From contig DASPJR010000141.1 of assembly GCA_035628505.1 (NCBI GenBank), positions 1-33,472 on the forward strand: 33,472 bases of DNA, written 5' to 3'. The stretch's first letter is position 1. The number at the start of each line of letters is the position of its first letter. A program made the position numbers and the translations under genes. Source of the stretch: DASPJR01 sp035628505. GTDB taxonomy: Bacteria; Planctomycetota; SZUA-567; H5-PLA8. The notes below the pieces were generated by a model. It had not been told where the DNA came from and did no database searches. It saw only the letters and a program-made list of their open reading frames with translations. Shown piece by piece: positions 1-7,468 of the stretch.

Positions 1-2118
1 GAGCCCGGCACGAACAATCTGCTGCTGCTGCATCAGCTGTGGCCGTGGGGCGGAGCGGGGCGGCTGCTGCGCATCAAGGACGATAAAGATGTCAGCGATT
101 ACCAGGTGCTGCTCGCGCCGGACGGCATCATGTACGGCATCGCCTTTGACCCTCAGTTCGAACAGAACGGGTATATGTACATCGGCTGGAACGGGCCGCT
201 ATCGCAGCAGACCAAGTACACGCGCGTGACGCGTTACACCATCAGCCGCGATGAAAAACGCACGCTTGACCCGAAGTCCGAGCACCTGATCATTGAGTGG
301 GAATCCGACGGCCACAACGGCGGCGACCTGGCGTTTGGCAAAGACGGCATGCTCTATATCTCGTCCGGCGACGGCACGTCCGATTCAGACAAGAACTTGA
401 CTGGCCAGGATCTGACGAAGCTGCTTTCAAAAATTCTGCGCATCGACGTCCGCAACAGCACGAAAGAAAAGCCGTACACCGTTCCGGCCGATAATCCATT
501 CGTCAATCGCGCGGGGACACGGCCGGAGACCTGGGCGTACGGCATGCGCAATCCCTGGCGCCTGACCACCGACCCGAAAACCGGCCACGTGTGGGTCGGG
601 CAGAATGGACAGGACCTGTGGGAGCAGGTTTATCTGATTCAGAAAGGGCACAACTACGGCTGGAGCGTCAGCGAGGGCGCGCACCCGTTTTATCCCGATC
701 GCAAGCGCGGCCCGGAGCCGATCACCAAGCCGACGGCTGAACATCCGCATTCGGAAGCGCGTTCGCTCACCGGCGGGCAGGTCTACTACGGCAACGAATT
801 TCCCGAACTGCGCGGGATGTATATCTACGGCGACTGGTCGACCGGGAAAATCTGGGCAATCCGGCACGATGGCGAAAAGCTGCTTGAGCACCGCGAGCTG
901 GCCGACACGACCATGCGCATCTGCGGCTTCGGGTTTGATTCCAAAGGCGAATTGCTGATCGCAGATTGGGGCGCGGGTTATTTCCGGCTGGAACGCAATC
1001 CGCCCCCGCCGCCGACGGCGAAAGGCTTTCCGCAAAAGTTAAGCGAGACCGGCGTCTTTGCGTCGGTGAAAGGACACATTCCGCACGCCGCGGCAGTTCC
1101 GTATTCGGTAAATGCGCAGCTCTGGTCCGACGGCGCGCACAAGGAACGTTTTTTCCTGATGCCCGGCGCGGATTCGAAGATTGATTACACGGGCGATCGC
1201 GGCTTTGAATTTCCTGAAGGCGCTGTGCTGGTGAAGTCGTTCGGACTCGAACGCGAGCACGGAAATCCCAAGTCGCTGCAGTGGATTGAAACACGGCTGC
1301 TGACCAAGACGCTCGGGAAATGGGTTGGCTATTCGTACGAATGGAATGCCGAGCAGACCGACGCGGTGCTGGTGGCAAAGGAGGGCGTTGATCGCGAATT
1401 CTCAATTCGCGACGCAAGCGCCGCCGGCGGCGTGCGGCGCCTGCCGTGGCACTATCCCAGCCGGACCGAATGCATGGTCTGCCACAGCCGCGCGTTTAAT
1501 TTTGTGCTGGGCGTCAGCGAAGGGCAGATTAACAAGCTGCACGATTACGGTGGCGTAGTCGACAATCAGCTGAGAACGCTGGAACACCTGGGCATGCTGC
1601 GCGTGAAATGGCGCGATTTCGAACGCAGCACCATCTGGAAGGAAGCGCGCGCCGCTGGAAAGACCGAGAAAGAAGCCGGGGAATGGGCTGACAGGCTGTG
1701 CTCGTCGCGTATGCAGCGCGAGCCGGTGTATTCGTCGCTTCTGCCGAAAAACCCGGAGCGCTGCGAACAGCTGGTCGATCCGTATGATGAGAAACAGGAC
1801 CTAAACAAGCGCGCGCGTTCGTACCTGCACGCCAACTGTTCACAGTGCCACGTCGAAGCCGGCGGCGGGAACGCCATGATGGAGCTCGAATACAAGCAGC
1901 CGCTCGACAAGATGCGCATCTTCGACGTCAAACCCATGCACAGCACCTTCGACAAGCCCGAAGCCCGGCTGATCGCCCCCGGCGACCCGAACCGCTCGAT
2001 CATTTTCCACCGCATGTCCATGCGCGGCTCTGGCCAGATGCCGCCACTGGCGACAACGGTCGTCGACGAGCGCGCCGTGAAATTGATGAAAGAGTGGATC
2101 AGCCAGCTGAAACCGTAG
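1..2118 (+). CDS. PQQ-type sugar dehydrogenase (GSDH) propeller fused to diheme cytochrome c domain, 5' partial
   Basis: The reading frame is open from base 1, so the N-terminus and any signal peptide lie outside the window. Visible residues 1 to about 320 look like a glucose/sorbosone dehydrogenase six-bladed beta-propeller: HNGGDLAFGKDGMLYISSGDG-like strands near residue 105 and a GHNYGW motif near 218. The C-terminal half (about 340-705) resembles the SO_2930/HNE_0200 family of c-type cytochrome proteins. It carries two CxxCH heme sites, CMVCH at residues 491-495 and CSQCH at 613-617. The family is periplasmic; the propeller would oxidise a sugar or alcohol with PQQ and pass electrons to the attached hemes. 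The substrate cannot be told from sequence. The gene faces endonuclease III convergently. Family assignment is firm; the physiological reaction is inferred. Confidence 0.85.
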   Translation, partial: EPGTNNLLLLHQLWPWGGAGRLLRIKDDKDVSDYQVLLAPDGIMYGIAFDPQFEQNGYMYIGWNGPLSQQTKYTRVTRYTISRDEKRTLDPKSEHLIIEWESDGHNGGDLAFGKDGMLYISSGDGTSDSDKNLTGQDLTKLLSKILRIDVRNSTKEKPYTVPADNPFVNRAGTRPETWAYGMRNPWRLTTDPKTGHVWVGQNGQDLWEQVYLIQKGHNYGWSVSEGAHPFYPDRKRGPEPITKPTAEHPHSEARSLTGGQVYYGNEFPELRGMYIYGDWSTGKIWAIRHDGEKLLEHRELADTTMRICGFGFDSKGELLIADWGAGYFRLERNPPPPPTAKGFPQKLSETGVFASVKGHIPHAAAVPYSVNAQLWSDGAHKERFFLMPGADSKIDYTGDRGFEFPEGAVLVKSFGLEREHGNPKSLQWIETRLLTKTLGKWVGYSYEWNAEQTDAVLVAKEGVDREFSIRDASAAGGVRRLPWHYPSRTECMVCHSRAFNFVLGVSEGQINKLHDYGGVVDNQLRTLEHLGMLRVKWRDFERSTIWKEARAAGKTEKEAGEWADRLCSSRMQREPVYSSLLPKNPERCEQLVDPYDEKQDLNKRARSYLHANCSQCHVEAGGGNAMMELEYKQPLDKMRIFDVKPMHSTFDKPEARLIAPGDPNRSIIFHRMSMRGSGQMPPLATTVVDERAVKLMKEWISQLKP

Positions 2119-2184
2119 AGATTAAACGGGGCGAGCCGGTGCTGCCGTTGGGATGCATTTCACACTCACGCCGGACTGACGATT

Positions 2185-2207
2185 CCCTCTCCCCTTGCGG
2201 GAGAGGG
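2185..2207. terminator. Perfect 9-bp hairpin between convergent genes
   Basis: CCCTCTCCC, loop CTTGC, GGGAGAGGG forms a perfect stem. A second copy of the right arm (GGGAGAGGGG) follows at 2211-2220 and could compete for the left arm. It lies between the cytochrome fusion gene and the convergent endonuclease III gene, so bidirectional termination is plausible. There is no clear T tract. The sequence resembles short pyrimidine/purine palindromes dispersed in many genomes. Confidence 0.5.
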
Positions 2208-2260
2208 TTAGGGAGAGGGGTTAGCCACCGCATCAGTTGGCAGTCAGACTACTTTGCGAT

Positions 2261-2947
2261 TCACTCCGTCGGCGTATCAAAATTCTTTTTGGGATACGGG
2301 CAGATCTCCAGCAGCGGGCAGCCGGCGCAGCGCGGCGTGGGCGCTTTGCAGTATTTGCGGCCGTGCAGGATCATCTCGTGGCCCAGCGGTGTCCAGCGCT
2401 TCGGCGGAAAAAGCTGCATCAGCTCGTGTTCGACTTTCACCGGATCGGTCTGCTTTGTCAGGCCCAGCCGGCGGCTGACGCGGCCGATGTGCGTATCGAC
2501 CACCATGCCCGGCGTGTCGAACGCGTTGCCCAAAACAACGTTTGCCGTCTTGCGGCCCACGCCACGCAGCGCCGTCAGCTCTTCAAGCGTGCGCGGCACG
2601 ACGCCGTTGTGCTTCTCGGCAATGTCGCGGCAGGCTTCGAGAATGGACTTCGTCTTGCTGCGAAAGAAGCCGGTCGACTGGATCATCTTTTCGAGCTCGG
2701 CCGGATTCGCTGACGCGAAATCTTTTGCGGTCTTAAATTTTGCCCATAGCGCGGGAGTGGTCTTGTTTACGCGCGCGTCGGTGCACTGAGCCGAGAGAAT
2801 CGTCGCGATCAGAAGCTGCAGCGGATTGGAATAATCCAGCGAGCACTTCGCGTCCGGGTACGCGGCCTTGAGCAGCGCATCGACTTTCTGCGCCTGCTGC
2901 AGCTTTTGCGGACTGGGTGCGCGGAGTTTTTTGATTTTCACGGCCAT
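2261..2947 (-). CDS. nth: Endonuclease III (DNA glycosylase/AP lyase)
   Basis: This base-excision repair enzyme removes oxidised pyrimidines and cuts the resulting abasic site by beta-elimination. At 228 residues it is close to the family length of about 211. The helix-hairpin-helix reads LRGVGRKTANVVL (about 127-139), with the catalytic lysine at K133. The catalytic aspartate is D151 in VVDTHIGRV. The C-terminal [4Fe-4S] loop has the exact C-x6-C-x2-C-x5-C spacing at C200, C207, C210 and C216. The ATG at 2947 has no good Shine-Dalgarno site, so translation may depend on the upstream M50 protease gene, 49 bases away on the same strand. Identification is firm. Confidence 0.95.
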   Translation of the reverse strand: MAVKIKKLRAPSPQKLQQAQKVDALLKAAYPDAKCSLDYSNPLQLLIATILSAQCTDARVNKTTPALWAKFKTAKDFASANPAELEKMIQSTGFFRSKTKSILEACRDIAEKHNGVVPRTLEELTALRGVGRKTANVVLGNAFDTPGMVVDTHIGRVSRRLGLTKQTDPVKVEHELMQLFPPKRWTPLGHEMILHGRKYCKAPTPRCAGCPLLEICPYPKKNFDTPTE

Positions 2948-2963
2948 AAAGCTGATTTAAGCA

Positions 2964-2986
2964 CAAAGGCGCGAAGACTCAAAGGC
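2964..2986. repeat. Short CAAAGGC direct repeat between M50 protease gene and nth
   Basis: CAAAGGC occurs at 2964-2970 and 2980-2986, a 16-base period, in a stretch reading like the 'aaggcgcgaagactcaaagg' spacers seen between genes in many environmental bacteria. No stem is evident. It may be a remnant of a dispersed intergenic repeat; its function is unknown. Confidence 0.3.
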
Positions 2987-2996
2987 ATGAAGCACT

Positions 2997-4079
2997 TCAG
3001 TTCGCGGGCGCCGGTGCAGTGTTCGCAGCCGGAGCGGTGTTCGCCGGCGGCGCAGTAGCAGCGCGCGCAATGGGTTCAGTTATGGCGCTTAGAGTCATCA
3101 ACGCGGCCACGAGCAGTACGTACTTAACCAGCGCCGATTGATCGGGCTTCTCCGGCGCTGCTCCTGCGAGAGTTTTAGCTGCAGCCACGATCAGCACCAG
3201 GAGCAGCAGGCCGTCATGGGTATAGTACCAGGCAATCCCCAGTGCCAGCACCGCCAGCCAGCGCTGCGAGGATGTGAGTGCGCGAAAACCGCGTCCACCG
3301 TCCAGCGAGAAGAGGGGCATGAGGTTGAACACGTTGATCAGCGAGTTCAAATGAGTGAGCGCCGCAAACAGCGGATTTTGTGTCCAGAGATAAAGCGCAT
3401 AGGTCGCGCAGCTTGCGCCGAGGCCCCAGATCGGCCCAGCGAGGCCGACGTAGGCATCTTCAGACGGCGTGGCCGGGTACTGCTTCATGCGAACGATTGC
3501 GCCGAGGCCGGGCAGAAACATGGGCGCGCTCGCGGGAATTCCGAAATGCCGAAGCGCCGCCACGTGGCCCATTTCGTGAATGTACGTACAGAGCACAATT
3601 CCGCCGGCGAACTGCCAGCCCCAGGCCGTCCAGTACACGCCGAATGCGAGCAGCATCGTAAAGAGCGTGCTCGATTTCGAGAGCCCAAGCAGCAGAAATT
3701 TGCCCTTGGTGATGACAAAAATTACAACCGCGGCAATGATGCCCCAGGGTGTCTTCGGTGTCGCGGCTTTTCCCTCTGCCCCCGTCGGGCTGTTTCCGGA
3801 TTGTTGCAGCCGGTCGCTGAGCTCGGCAAGTTTTGCCTGTATTGCAGCGTACTGTTTTGAGTTTTCCGGAAGCAGCTCCAGCGCCTTCCTCCAGCACGCC
3901 AGTGCGGTGCTCAAGTCGCCAGTGTCGGCGGCGCTCTGCGCCTGTTGCGCCAGAGACTTAAGCTCAGCCGAGTGAACCAGGTAATGGCAATTCGTGCAGT
4001 TCAAGTCAGACGCTGCGAGAGGCGCCTGACATTGCGGGCACGCCACTGGAGGAGCAGGAGGCGGGGCGAGATCAGGCAC
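2997..4079 (-). CDS. Site-2-protease-type membrane metalloprotease (M50) with N-terminal zinc ribbon
   Basis: This is a 360-residue multi-pass membrane protein of the M50 family. It carries the zinc motif HEMGH at residues 168-172 and the second metal motif NLMPLFSLDGG at 252-262, with its aspartate at D260. The family cuts substrates within the membrane, often in regulated intramembrane proteolysis. The N-terminus has a CxxC...CxxC zinc ribbon (C14, C17, C28, C31) and a TPR-like helical pair around 40-90. The C-terminus ends in an Ala/Pro/Asn-rich tail. The start is GTG at 4079, overlapping the TGA of the upstream zinc-ribbon membrane protein gene by eight bases, which indicates translational coupling. 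No separate Shine-Dalgarno site is seen. The two proteins probably act together. Substrate unknown. Confidence 0.85.
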   Translation of the reverse strand: MPDLAPPPAPPVACPQCQAPLAASDLNCTNCHYLVHSAELKSLAQQAQSAADTGDLSTALACWRKALELLPENSKQYAAIQAKLAELSDRLQQSGNSPTGAEGKAATPKTPWGIIAAVVIFVITKGKFLLLGLSKSSTLFTMLLAFGVYWTAWGWQFAGGIVLCTYIHEMGHVAALRHFGIPASAPMFLPGLGAIVRMKQYPATPSEDAYVGLAGPIWGLGASCATYALYLWTQNPLFAALTHLNSLINVFNLMPLFSLDGGRGFRALTSSQRWLAVLALGIAWYYTHDGLLLLVLIVAAAKTLAGAAPEKPDQSALVKYVLLVAALMTLSAITEPIARAATAPPANTAPAANTAPAPAN

Positions 4080-4890
4080 TGGTCGGCTCTTGGACAGGCT
4101 TCTGATTCACAAAGAACGGTCCACGGATGGCTGACTGCATTTTTGTGTTCATCGACCAGGCCTGGTAGAGCCCGAATGCGATGATGGCAATCCCAATGAT
4201 GTTCTGAAATCCGGCCAGGAACGGCAGCGCATAAACCACGCCGATCAGAACGAGGACACCGAGCACGAATCCCCCAAACGTCAGCGGTTCATCAGGCTCA
4301 TCGGATTCAATTGCAGTGTCAACCTGCTGCGCCGCAGGCGCGGGCGCCGCGACGGGAGTCGCCGCCGCCTTCTCCGCCGACTGCGCCGACCTGGCAGCCG
4401 GCGGTTCAGCCTTTGCTGTCGCCGCACGCTTTTCATTAAGTTCCATGATGCCAGCGACGAGCATCGGAACGTACGCGGAGACGATAGCCGTGTAGGTGAT
4501 GAAGACGGCCAGCAACTGATACGCAAGACCGCCGCGCTGTTCGGAACCGGCCTTAACCGCCGCGCCGACCATGAAGCCGACGAGAATGGAAATGAGGCCG
4601 AACTGCAGATTCAGAAAATACAGCACAGCCCAGTAAATACCCGCGCCGAAGACTCCGGCAATCGAGCCGTAAATTGCGGCCTTGATGAAGCGATTGGTTC
4701 CCGATCCGCCGGTCATCAGTTCGGCTACGCGATCCTTGCATGAAACACAGACGTCTTTCTGGTCGATCTTATAATACTGATCCGCGATGGCCGTATTGCA
4801 GGTGCTGCAGGTGAGCGACTGGATTTCGGCTTTATCGAACTGCAGCGGTTCAGGGTTGGAATTAGCGGACGTTTCGGGCGCAGTCTCCAT
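4072..4890 (-). CDS. Zinc-ribbon membrane protein of unknown function, coupled to M50 protease
   Basis: I do not recognise a named family. The 272-residue protein starts with a CxxC...CxxC zinc-binding module (C28, C31, C48, C51). Two or three membrane helices follow (about 70-155), then an Ala/Pro-rich soluble linker (about 165-215) and two further membrane segments near the C-terminus. I chose the ATG at 4890 because GGAG sits six bases upstream; an in-frame ATG at 4902 lacks such a site. The frame is open far upstream through the opposite creatininase gene, but that extension is antisense to a clear gene. It overlaps the M50 protease gene by eight bases and both carry N-terminal zinc ribbons, so a shared complex or adaptor role is likely but unproven. 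Confidence 0.75.
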   Translation of the reverse strand: METAPETSANSNPEPLQFDKAEIQSLTCSTCNTAIADQYYKIDQKDVCVSCKDRVAELMTGGSGTNRFIKAAIYGSIAGVFGAGIYWAVLYFLNLQFGLISILVGFMVGAAVKAGSEQRGGLAYQLLAVFITYTAIVSAYVPMLVAGIMELNEKRAATAKAEPPAARSAQSAEKAAATPVAAPAPAAQQVDTAIESDEPDEPLTFGGFVLGVLVLIGVVYALPFLAGFQNIIGIAIIAFGLYQAWSMNTKMQSAIRGPFFVNQKPVQEPTSA

Positions 4891-4997
4891 ACATGTCTCC
4901 ATGAGTAGATGTGTATACAGTGGCAGGTTATGCCGAAAGAATGAGCGCACAACACTGAAATCGCGAATTTCAGAGGGATGAGTCCGGCGCGATGTTG

Positions 4998-5003
4998 TAT
5001 TAT
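4998..5003 (+). promoter_or_regulatory. Possible -10 element for creatininase-family gene
   Basis: TATTAT matches TATAAT at five of six positions and lies 29 bases before the ATG at 5032, in a locally AT-rich patch. No convincing -35 box is seen at the usual distance, so this is weak. Confidence 0.25.
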
Positions 5004-5031
5004 TTTCATAACTCTTCACAAAGGAACAACG

Positions 5032-5802
5032 ATGAAAGAATGGATGCTGCTCGAACAGAATCACGGTTTTTTGAAGACCAAAAAATGGGAAGTCGCGGTA
5101 CTGCCGTGCGGGGCCACAGAAGGTCACAACCTTCACATGCCCTACGGCACCGATGTTTACGAAGTCCAGATGGTCGCGGACAAGTCTTGCGAGATCGCCT
5201 ACAAGCAGGGTGCGAACGTGATCTGCCTGCCGACGATGCCGTTTGGCGTGAACACCAATCACTTCAAAGTGCCCGGCGGACTGGTCTGCAGCGTGACGCC
5301 GACGACACTGTTCAAGCTCGTCGGCGACATCGTTGACTCGATGGAGCGGCAGGGCATCCGCAAGATGCTCCTGCTGAATGGCCACGGCGGCAATGAGCTC
5401 AAGCCGATCCTGCGCGAGCTGCATCACAAGCACAATATTTTTGTATGCATGGCCGATTTCTGGCGCATCGCCGCGGACGTTCACAAGGAACTGTTTAAAG
5501 CTCCTGGCGATCACGCGGACGAAATGGAAACCAGCCTCGGCCTGGCGTTCTTCCCTGAACATATGCGGCCGGGCACGCATGACGCGGGCACGGTGAGGAA
5601 GACCCGTTTCGCGGCCATCAACGATGGGTGGGTGAACATCACGCGGCCGTGGCATCTGGCTACGACGAACACCGGTGCCGGCGATCCGTCCAACGCGAGC
5701 GCCGAGAAGGGCCACAAATATATGGAGATCATCACTCAGCGCCTCGGCTCGTTCCTCGCGGAGCTCGCCAAAGCGCCCGTCGACGACAAGTTCCCGTACT
5801 GA
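5032..5802 (+). CDS. Creatininase-family metal-dependent amidohydrolase
   Basis: This 256-residue protein has the full creatininase signature. Metal ligands appear in LPCGATEGHNLHMPYGTD (E30, H32, D41). NGHGGN is at 116-121 and HADEMETS at 161-168 (H161, E164). Family members cleave cyclic or linear amides such as creatinine or formamidopyrimidines, or mature peptides, so the substrate is open. The length matches the family. The start is ATG at 5032, with AAAGGA upstream at good spacing; an upstream in-frame start at 4978 adds residues unlike the family. It is a single gene, divergent from the zinc-ribbon membrane gene and convergent with the HEAT-repeat gene across a long inverted repeat. 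Confidence 0.9.
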   Translation: MKEWMLLEQNHGFLKTKKWEVAVLPCGATEGHNLHMPYGTDVYEVQMVADKSCEIAYKQGANVICLPTMPFGVNTNHFKVPGGLVCSVTPTTLFKLVGDIVDSMERQGIRKMLLLNGHGGNELKPILRELHHKHNIFVCMADFWRIAADVHKELFKAPGDHADEMETSLGLAFFPEHMRPGTHDAGTVRKTRFAAINDGWVNITRPWHLATTNTGAGDPSNASAEKGHKYMEIITQRLGSFLAELAKAPVDDKFPY

Positions 5803-5806
5803 TTTT

Positions 5807-5879
5807 TTCACCACAGAGAACACAGAGGACACAGAGTTTTTTTAATCTTCTCTGTGTTCTCTGTGAGCTCTGTGGTGAA
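5807..5879. repeat. 30-bp imperfect inverted repeat made of 9-base units, likely bidirectional terminator
   Basis: The left arm (5807-5836) and right arm (5850-5879) pair at 27 of 30 positions, with one of the three mismatches a G-T wobble, around a T-rich 13-base loop. Each arm is itself built from three tandem 9-base units (CACAGAGAA, CACAGAGGA, CACAGAG on the left and their complements on the right). It fills the gap between two convergent genes and touches the stop codon of the HEAT-repeat gene. Termination is the simplest role. Similar CACAGAG-rich spacers are known from many environmental genomes, so it may belong to a dispersed repeat family. Confidence 0.8.
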
Positions 5880-6719
5880 TTATTTCTGCTTCGCCACCCA
5901 CTTGCCCCACTTCTCCCAATCGTCGCCGAAATCTTCGCCGCTGAGAAGTTTCAGCGCTCCGACTGCCGGCGCGACCACGCTCGTGTTCACGCGCGTCATG
6001 CTCAGCTCCGGCGTCTGAATCGGCAGCGCGAGCTGAACGGGGAAGGGGTTCTGGCCATTGTTCTGTACGGAGTACGTATCGATCTGGCGCGTCGTGAGGC
6101 TCCCCGCGGAAATATTTGTGAGCCGAAGCTCCATCCAGACATGATAAAGCAGCGCCTGGTACACGCGCCTGTCGTTCAGGTTTCGAATGGCATCGCTGGC
6201 CCGCGCGGCCAGGAGCTTATCGCGGATCGATCCGGTCTGATCAAAAGACGAAACCAGTTGTCCGATCATGCCTTGAACTGCCAGATCGTCTTTGCGCGTC
6301 TTTATCGTGCTGATCGCCGCGTTGCGGACTTCATTCACAGGATCGCCAGCCGCGATCGCCGCAAGAGCCAGCGAGACGTTCTGCCCCGTCGGCTTGAGGA
6401 CCTCCATTGCCTTCAGCGCGCCGATGCGCACTTCCGGTTCGGGCGTTGAGGCGGAATTGAGCGACGCAAGGATCTGCTCGTTCGATTTGGCCTTGTCGCG
6501 CTGCAGCGTGGCGACGGCCGCTTCCCGCGTCTTATCGTTTGCAGACGTGTCTTTGGCCAGTGCTCGGAAAGCTTCGAGAATCTGCTTCTTGTCGACCTGC
6601 TGCTGCTGAAGGCGCGCGCTGGGACCGATCACGAACGAGTCGTCAGCGGGTTCGGCTGAGTGCACGGCCGCCGTCAGTGAGATTAGAAATAATGCAGAAA
6701 AGAAAAGGATTCGTCTCAC
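5880..6719 (-). CDS. Secreted HEAT-repeat-like protein
   Basis: The protein has 279 residues with an N-terminal signal peptide (RRILFFSALFLISLTA, probable cut near HSA-EP). Alpha-helical repeats at about 45-190 resemble HEAT/armadillo repeats: PEVRIGALKAME, NEVRNAAISTIK and similar. The C-terminal 90 residues are not recognised and may be beta-rich. I chose GTG at 6719, which has GGGAGG four bases upstream and puts the hydrophobic signal at the N-terminus. The longer ATG at 6761 would begin inside a hairpin. No enzyme motif is present, so it is probably a periplasmic binding or scaffold protein. It lies 96 bases downstream of the thioredoxin-like gene on the same strand. Confidence 0.75.
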   Translation of the reverse strand: MRRILFFSALFLISLTAAVHSAEPADDSFVIGPSARLQQQQVDKKQILEAFRALAKDTSANDKTREAAVATLQRDKAKSNEQILASLNSASTPEPEVRIGALKAMEVLKPTGQNVSLALAAIAAGDPVNEVRNAAISTIKTRKDDLAVQGMIGQLVSSFDQTGSIRDKLLAARASDAIRNLNDRRVYQALLYHVWMELRLTNISAGSLTTRQIDTYSVQNNGQNPFPVQLALPIQTPELSMTRVNTSVVAPAVGALKLLSGEDFGDDWEKWGKWVAKQK

Positions 6720-6731
6720 GGGTCCTCCCGC

Positions 6732-6761
6732 ATGCCCCCTCCTTAACACTGGAGAGGGCAT
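6732..6761 (-). terminator. 11-bp hairpin upstream of HEAT-repeat gene
   Basis: On the minus strand ATGCCCTCTCC, an 8-base loop and GGAGGGGGCAT pair over 11 positions, with one U-G wobble in RNA. It lies between the thioredoxin-like gene and the HEAT-repeat gene, just before the latter's ribosome site. It could terminate or attenuate read-through, or modulate translation. There is no T tract. Confidence 0.45.
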
Positions 6762-6815
6762 CAGAATAACGCCTATAAGACGATTTCGTTACAGCTTTGC
6801 TGCGGAAATTCGGGC

Positions 6816-7382
6816 TCAGCCGCGGATGACTTCGGCTTTGTGGGCCCATTCGCTGTCGGGGAACTTCTGCAGCAGTTCGTTCCAGCCTTTCTTCAGGTCC
6901 TCGGCATTGTGGCTGGTTTTGTAATCGACCACGGCGCTCCAGTAGAGCGTCTCCGGTTCGCGCTGCGGATCGCCCCGCGTGAAATGAAGCGCCTCTGCGA
7001 CGCGATTGCGCGCGTTGGCAAAGTCTTTCTGGTCCAGCGCGGCTTTGACGCGTGCAAGCGCCAGTTCTTCTTCGAAGCGGTGGGGATCGTAAAATCCTTC
7101 AAGCCGGCGATATTCCTGCCCGTCGGCGTCCTCGACAATAATGGTTGGGGTCCACGGTGCCCCGAACAGGTCGGGCATCTCCGGGTGTTCCACGACATTG
7201 ATCTGCACCGGAACAAAGTGCTGCTCAATGTACTGCTCAACGTCGGTGTTTGAGTACGTCACGGCACTCATCTTTTTGCAGCCGCCTCACCCCGGATTGA
7301 ACAGGTCAATCATGACCAGTTTTCCCTGGTCCTGCGCTTCCTGGTATGCGTCGTCCAGGTTCCCACGCCAATGAATGGACAT
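6816..7382 (-). CDS. Thioredoxin-fold protein with C-terminal TPR-like region; probable selenoprotein (in-frame TGA as Sec32)
   Basis: Reading through one TGA at 7287-7289 gives a 188-residue protein. An N-terminal thioredoxin-like domain (1-100) carries the motif NPG-U-GGCKKM, with Sec32 and Cys35 where CxxC is expected. WTPTIIVEDADG (about 72-83) contains the cis-proline region. A helical TPR-like part (about 105-185) ends in FPDSEWAHKA. The start is ATG at 7382, with GGAGGT seven bases upstream. Both halves share one frame and together match a known type of thioredoxin with TPR tail whose usual motif, from memory, is NPxCxGC. A candidate SECIS hairpin follows the TGA. It probably acts as a thiol or selenol oxidoreductase. 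Alternatives are a nonsense mutation or a sequencing error (TGC or TGT to TGA). The selenocysteine machinery is not in this window. Confidence 0.75.
7251..7270 (-). promoter_or_regulatory. Candidate bacterial SECIS hairpin
   Basis: On the minus strand UGAGUGC, loop CGUGAC, GUACUCA forms a 7-bp stem with one G-U pair. The loop starts 23 bases after the UGA and has G as its second base. Bacterial SECIS elements, as I recall the published consensus, have a 3-14 base loop, a G within its first two bases, and 16-37 bases between UGA and loop. The hairpin lies inside the coding sequence, as expected for bacteria. No bulge like that of E. coli fdhF is evident. Confidence 0.6.
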
Positions 7383-7389
7383 ATGAAAT

Positions 7390-7395
7390 ACCTCC
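7390..7395 (-). promoter_or_regulatory. Shine-Dalgarno site deciding the selenoprotein start
   Basis: GGAGGT on the minus strand lies seven bases before the ATG at 7382. It is a near-perfect ribosome site for a frame that would encode only 31 residues if the TGA were a stop, and so supports the read-through model. Confidence 0.75.
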
Positions 7396-7454
7396 GTATC
7401 CGGAAGACCTCCGCGCATGCGGCGTGCCTCAGTGACGCGTTCAGCGCCGTACAG

Positions 7455-7468
7455 ACGAGTTTTCTCGT
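7455..7468. promoter_or_regulatory. Small inverted repeat in divergent spacer
   Basis: ACGAG-TTTT-CTCGT is a short palindrome in the 119-base spacer between the thioredoxin-like selenoprotein gene and the ClC gene. It could be an operator shared by the two divergent genes, but this rests on position only. Confidence 0.25.

Noticed and set aside
1845..2789. 314-residue plus-strand ORF bridging the first gene and endonuclease III
   Set aside because: Out of frame with the cytochrome fusion and antisense to nth; low-complexity Arg-rich translation.
4891..5832. N-terminal extension of the zinc-ribbon membrane ORF to 586 residues
   Set aside because: It runs antisense through the clear creatininase-family gene, and a ribosome site supports the start at 4890.
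6816..7271. Stand-alone 151-residue protein starting at 7271
   Set aside because: It would begin just after the redox motif, and the frame continues upstream through a single TGA to a strong ribosome site; the read-through protein explains both parts.
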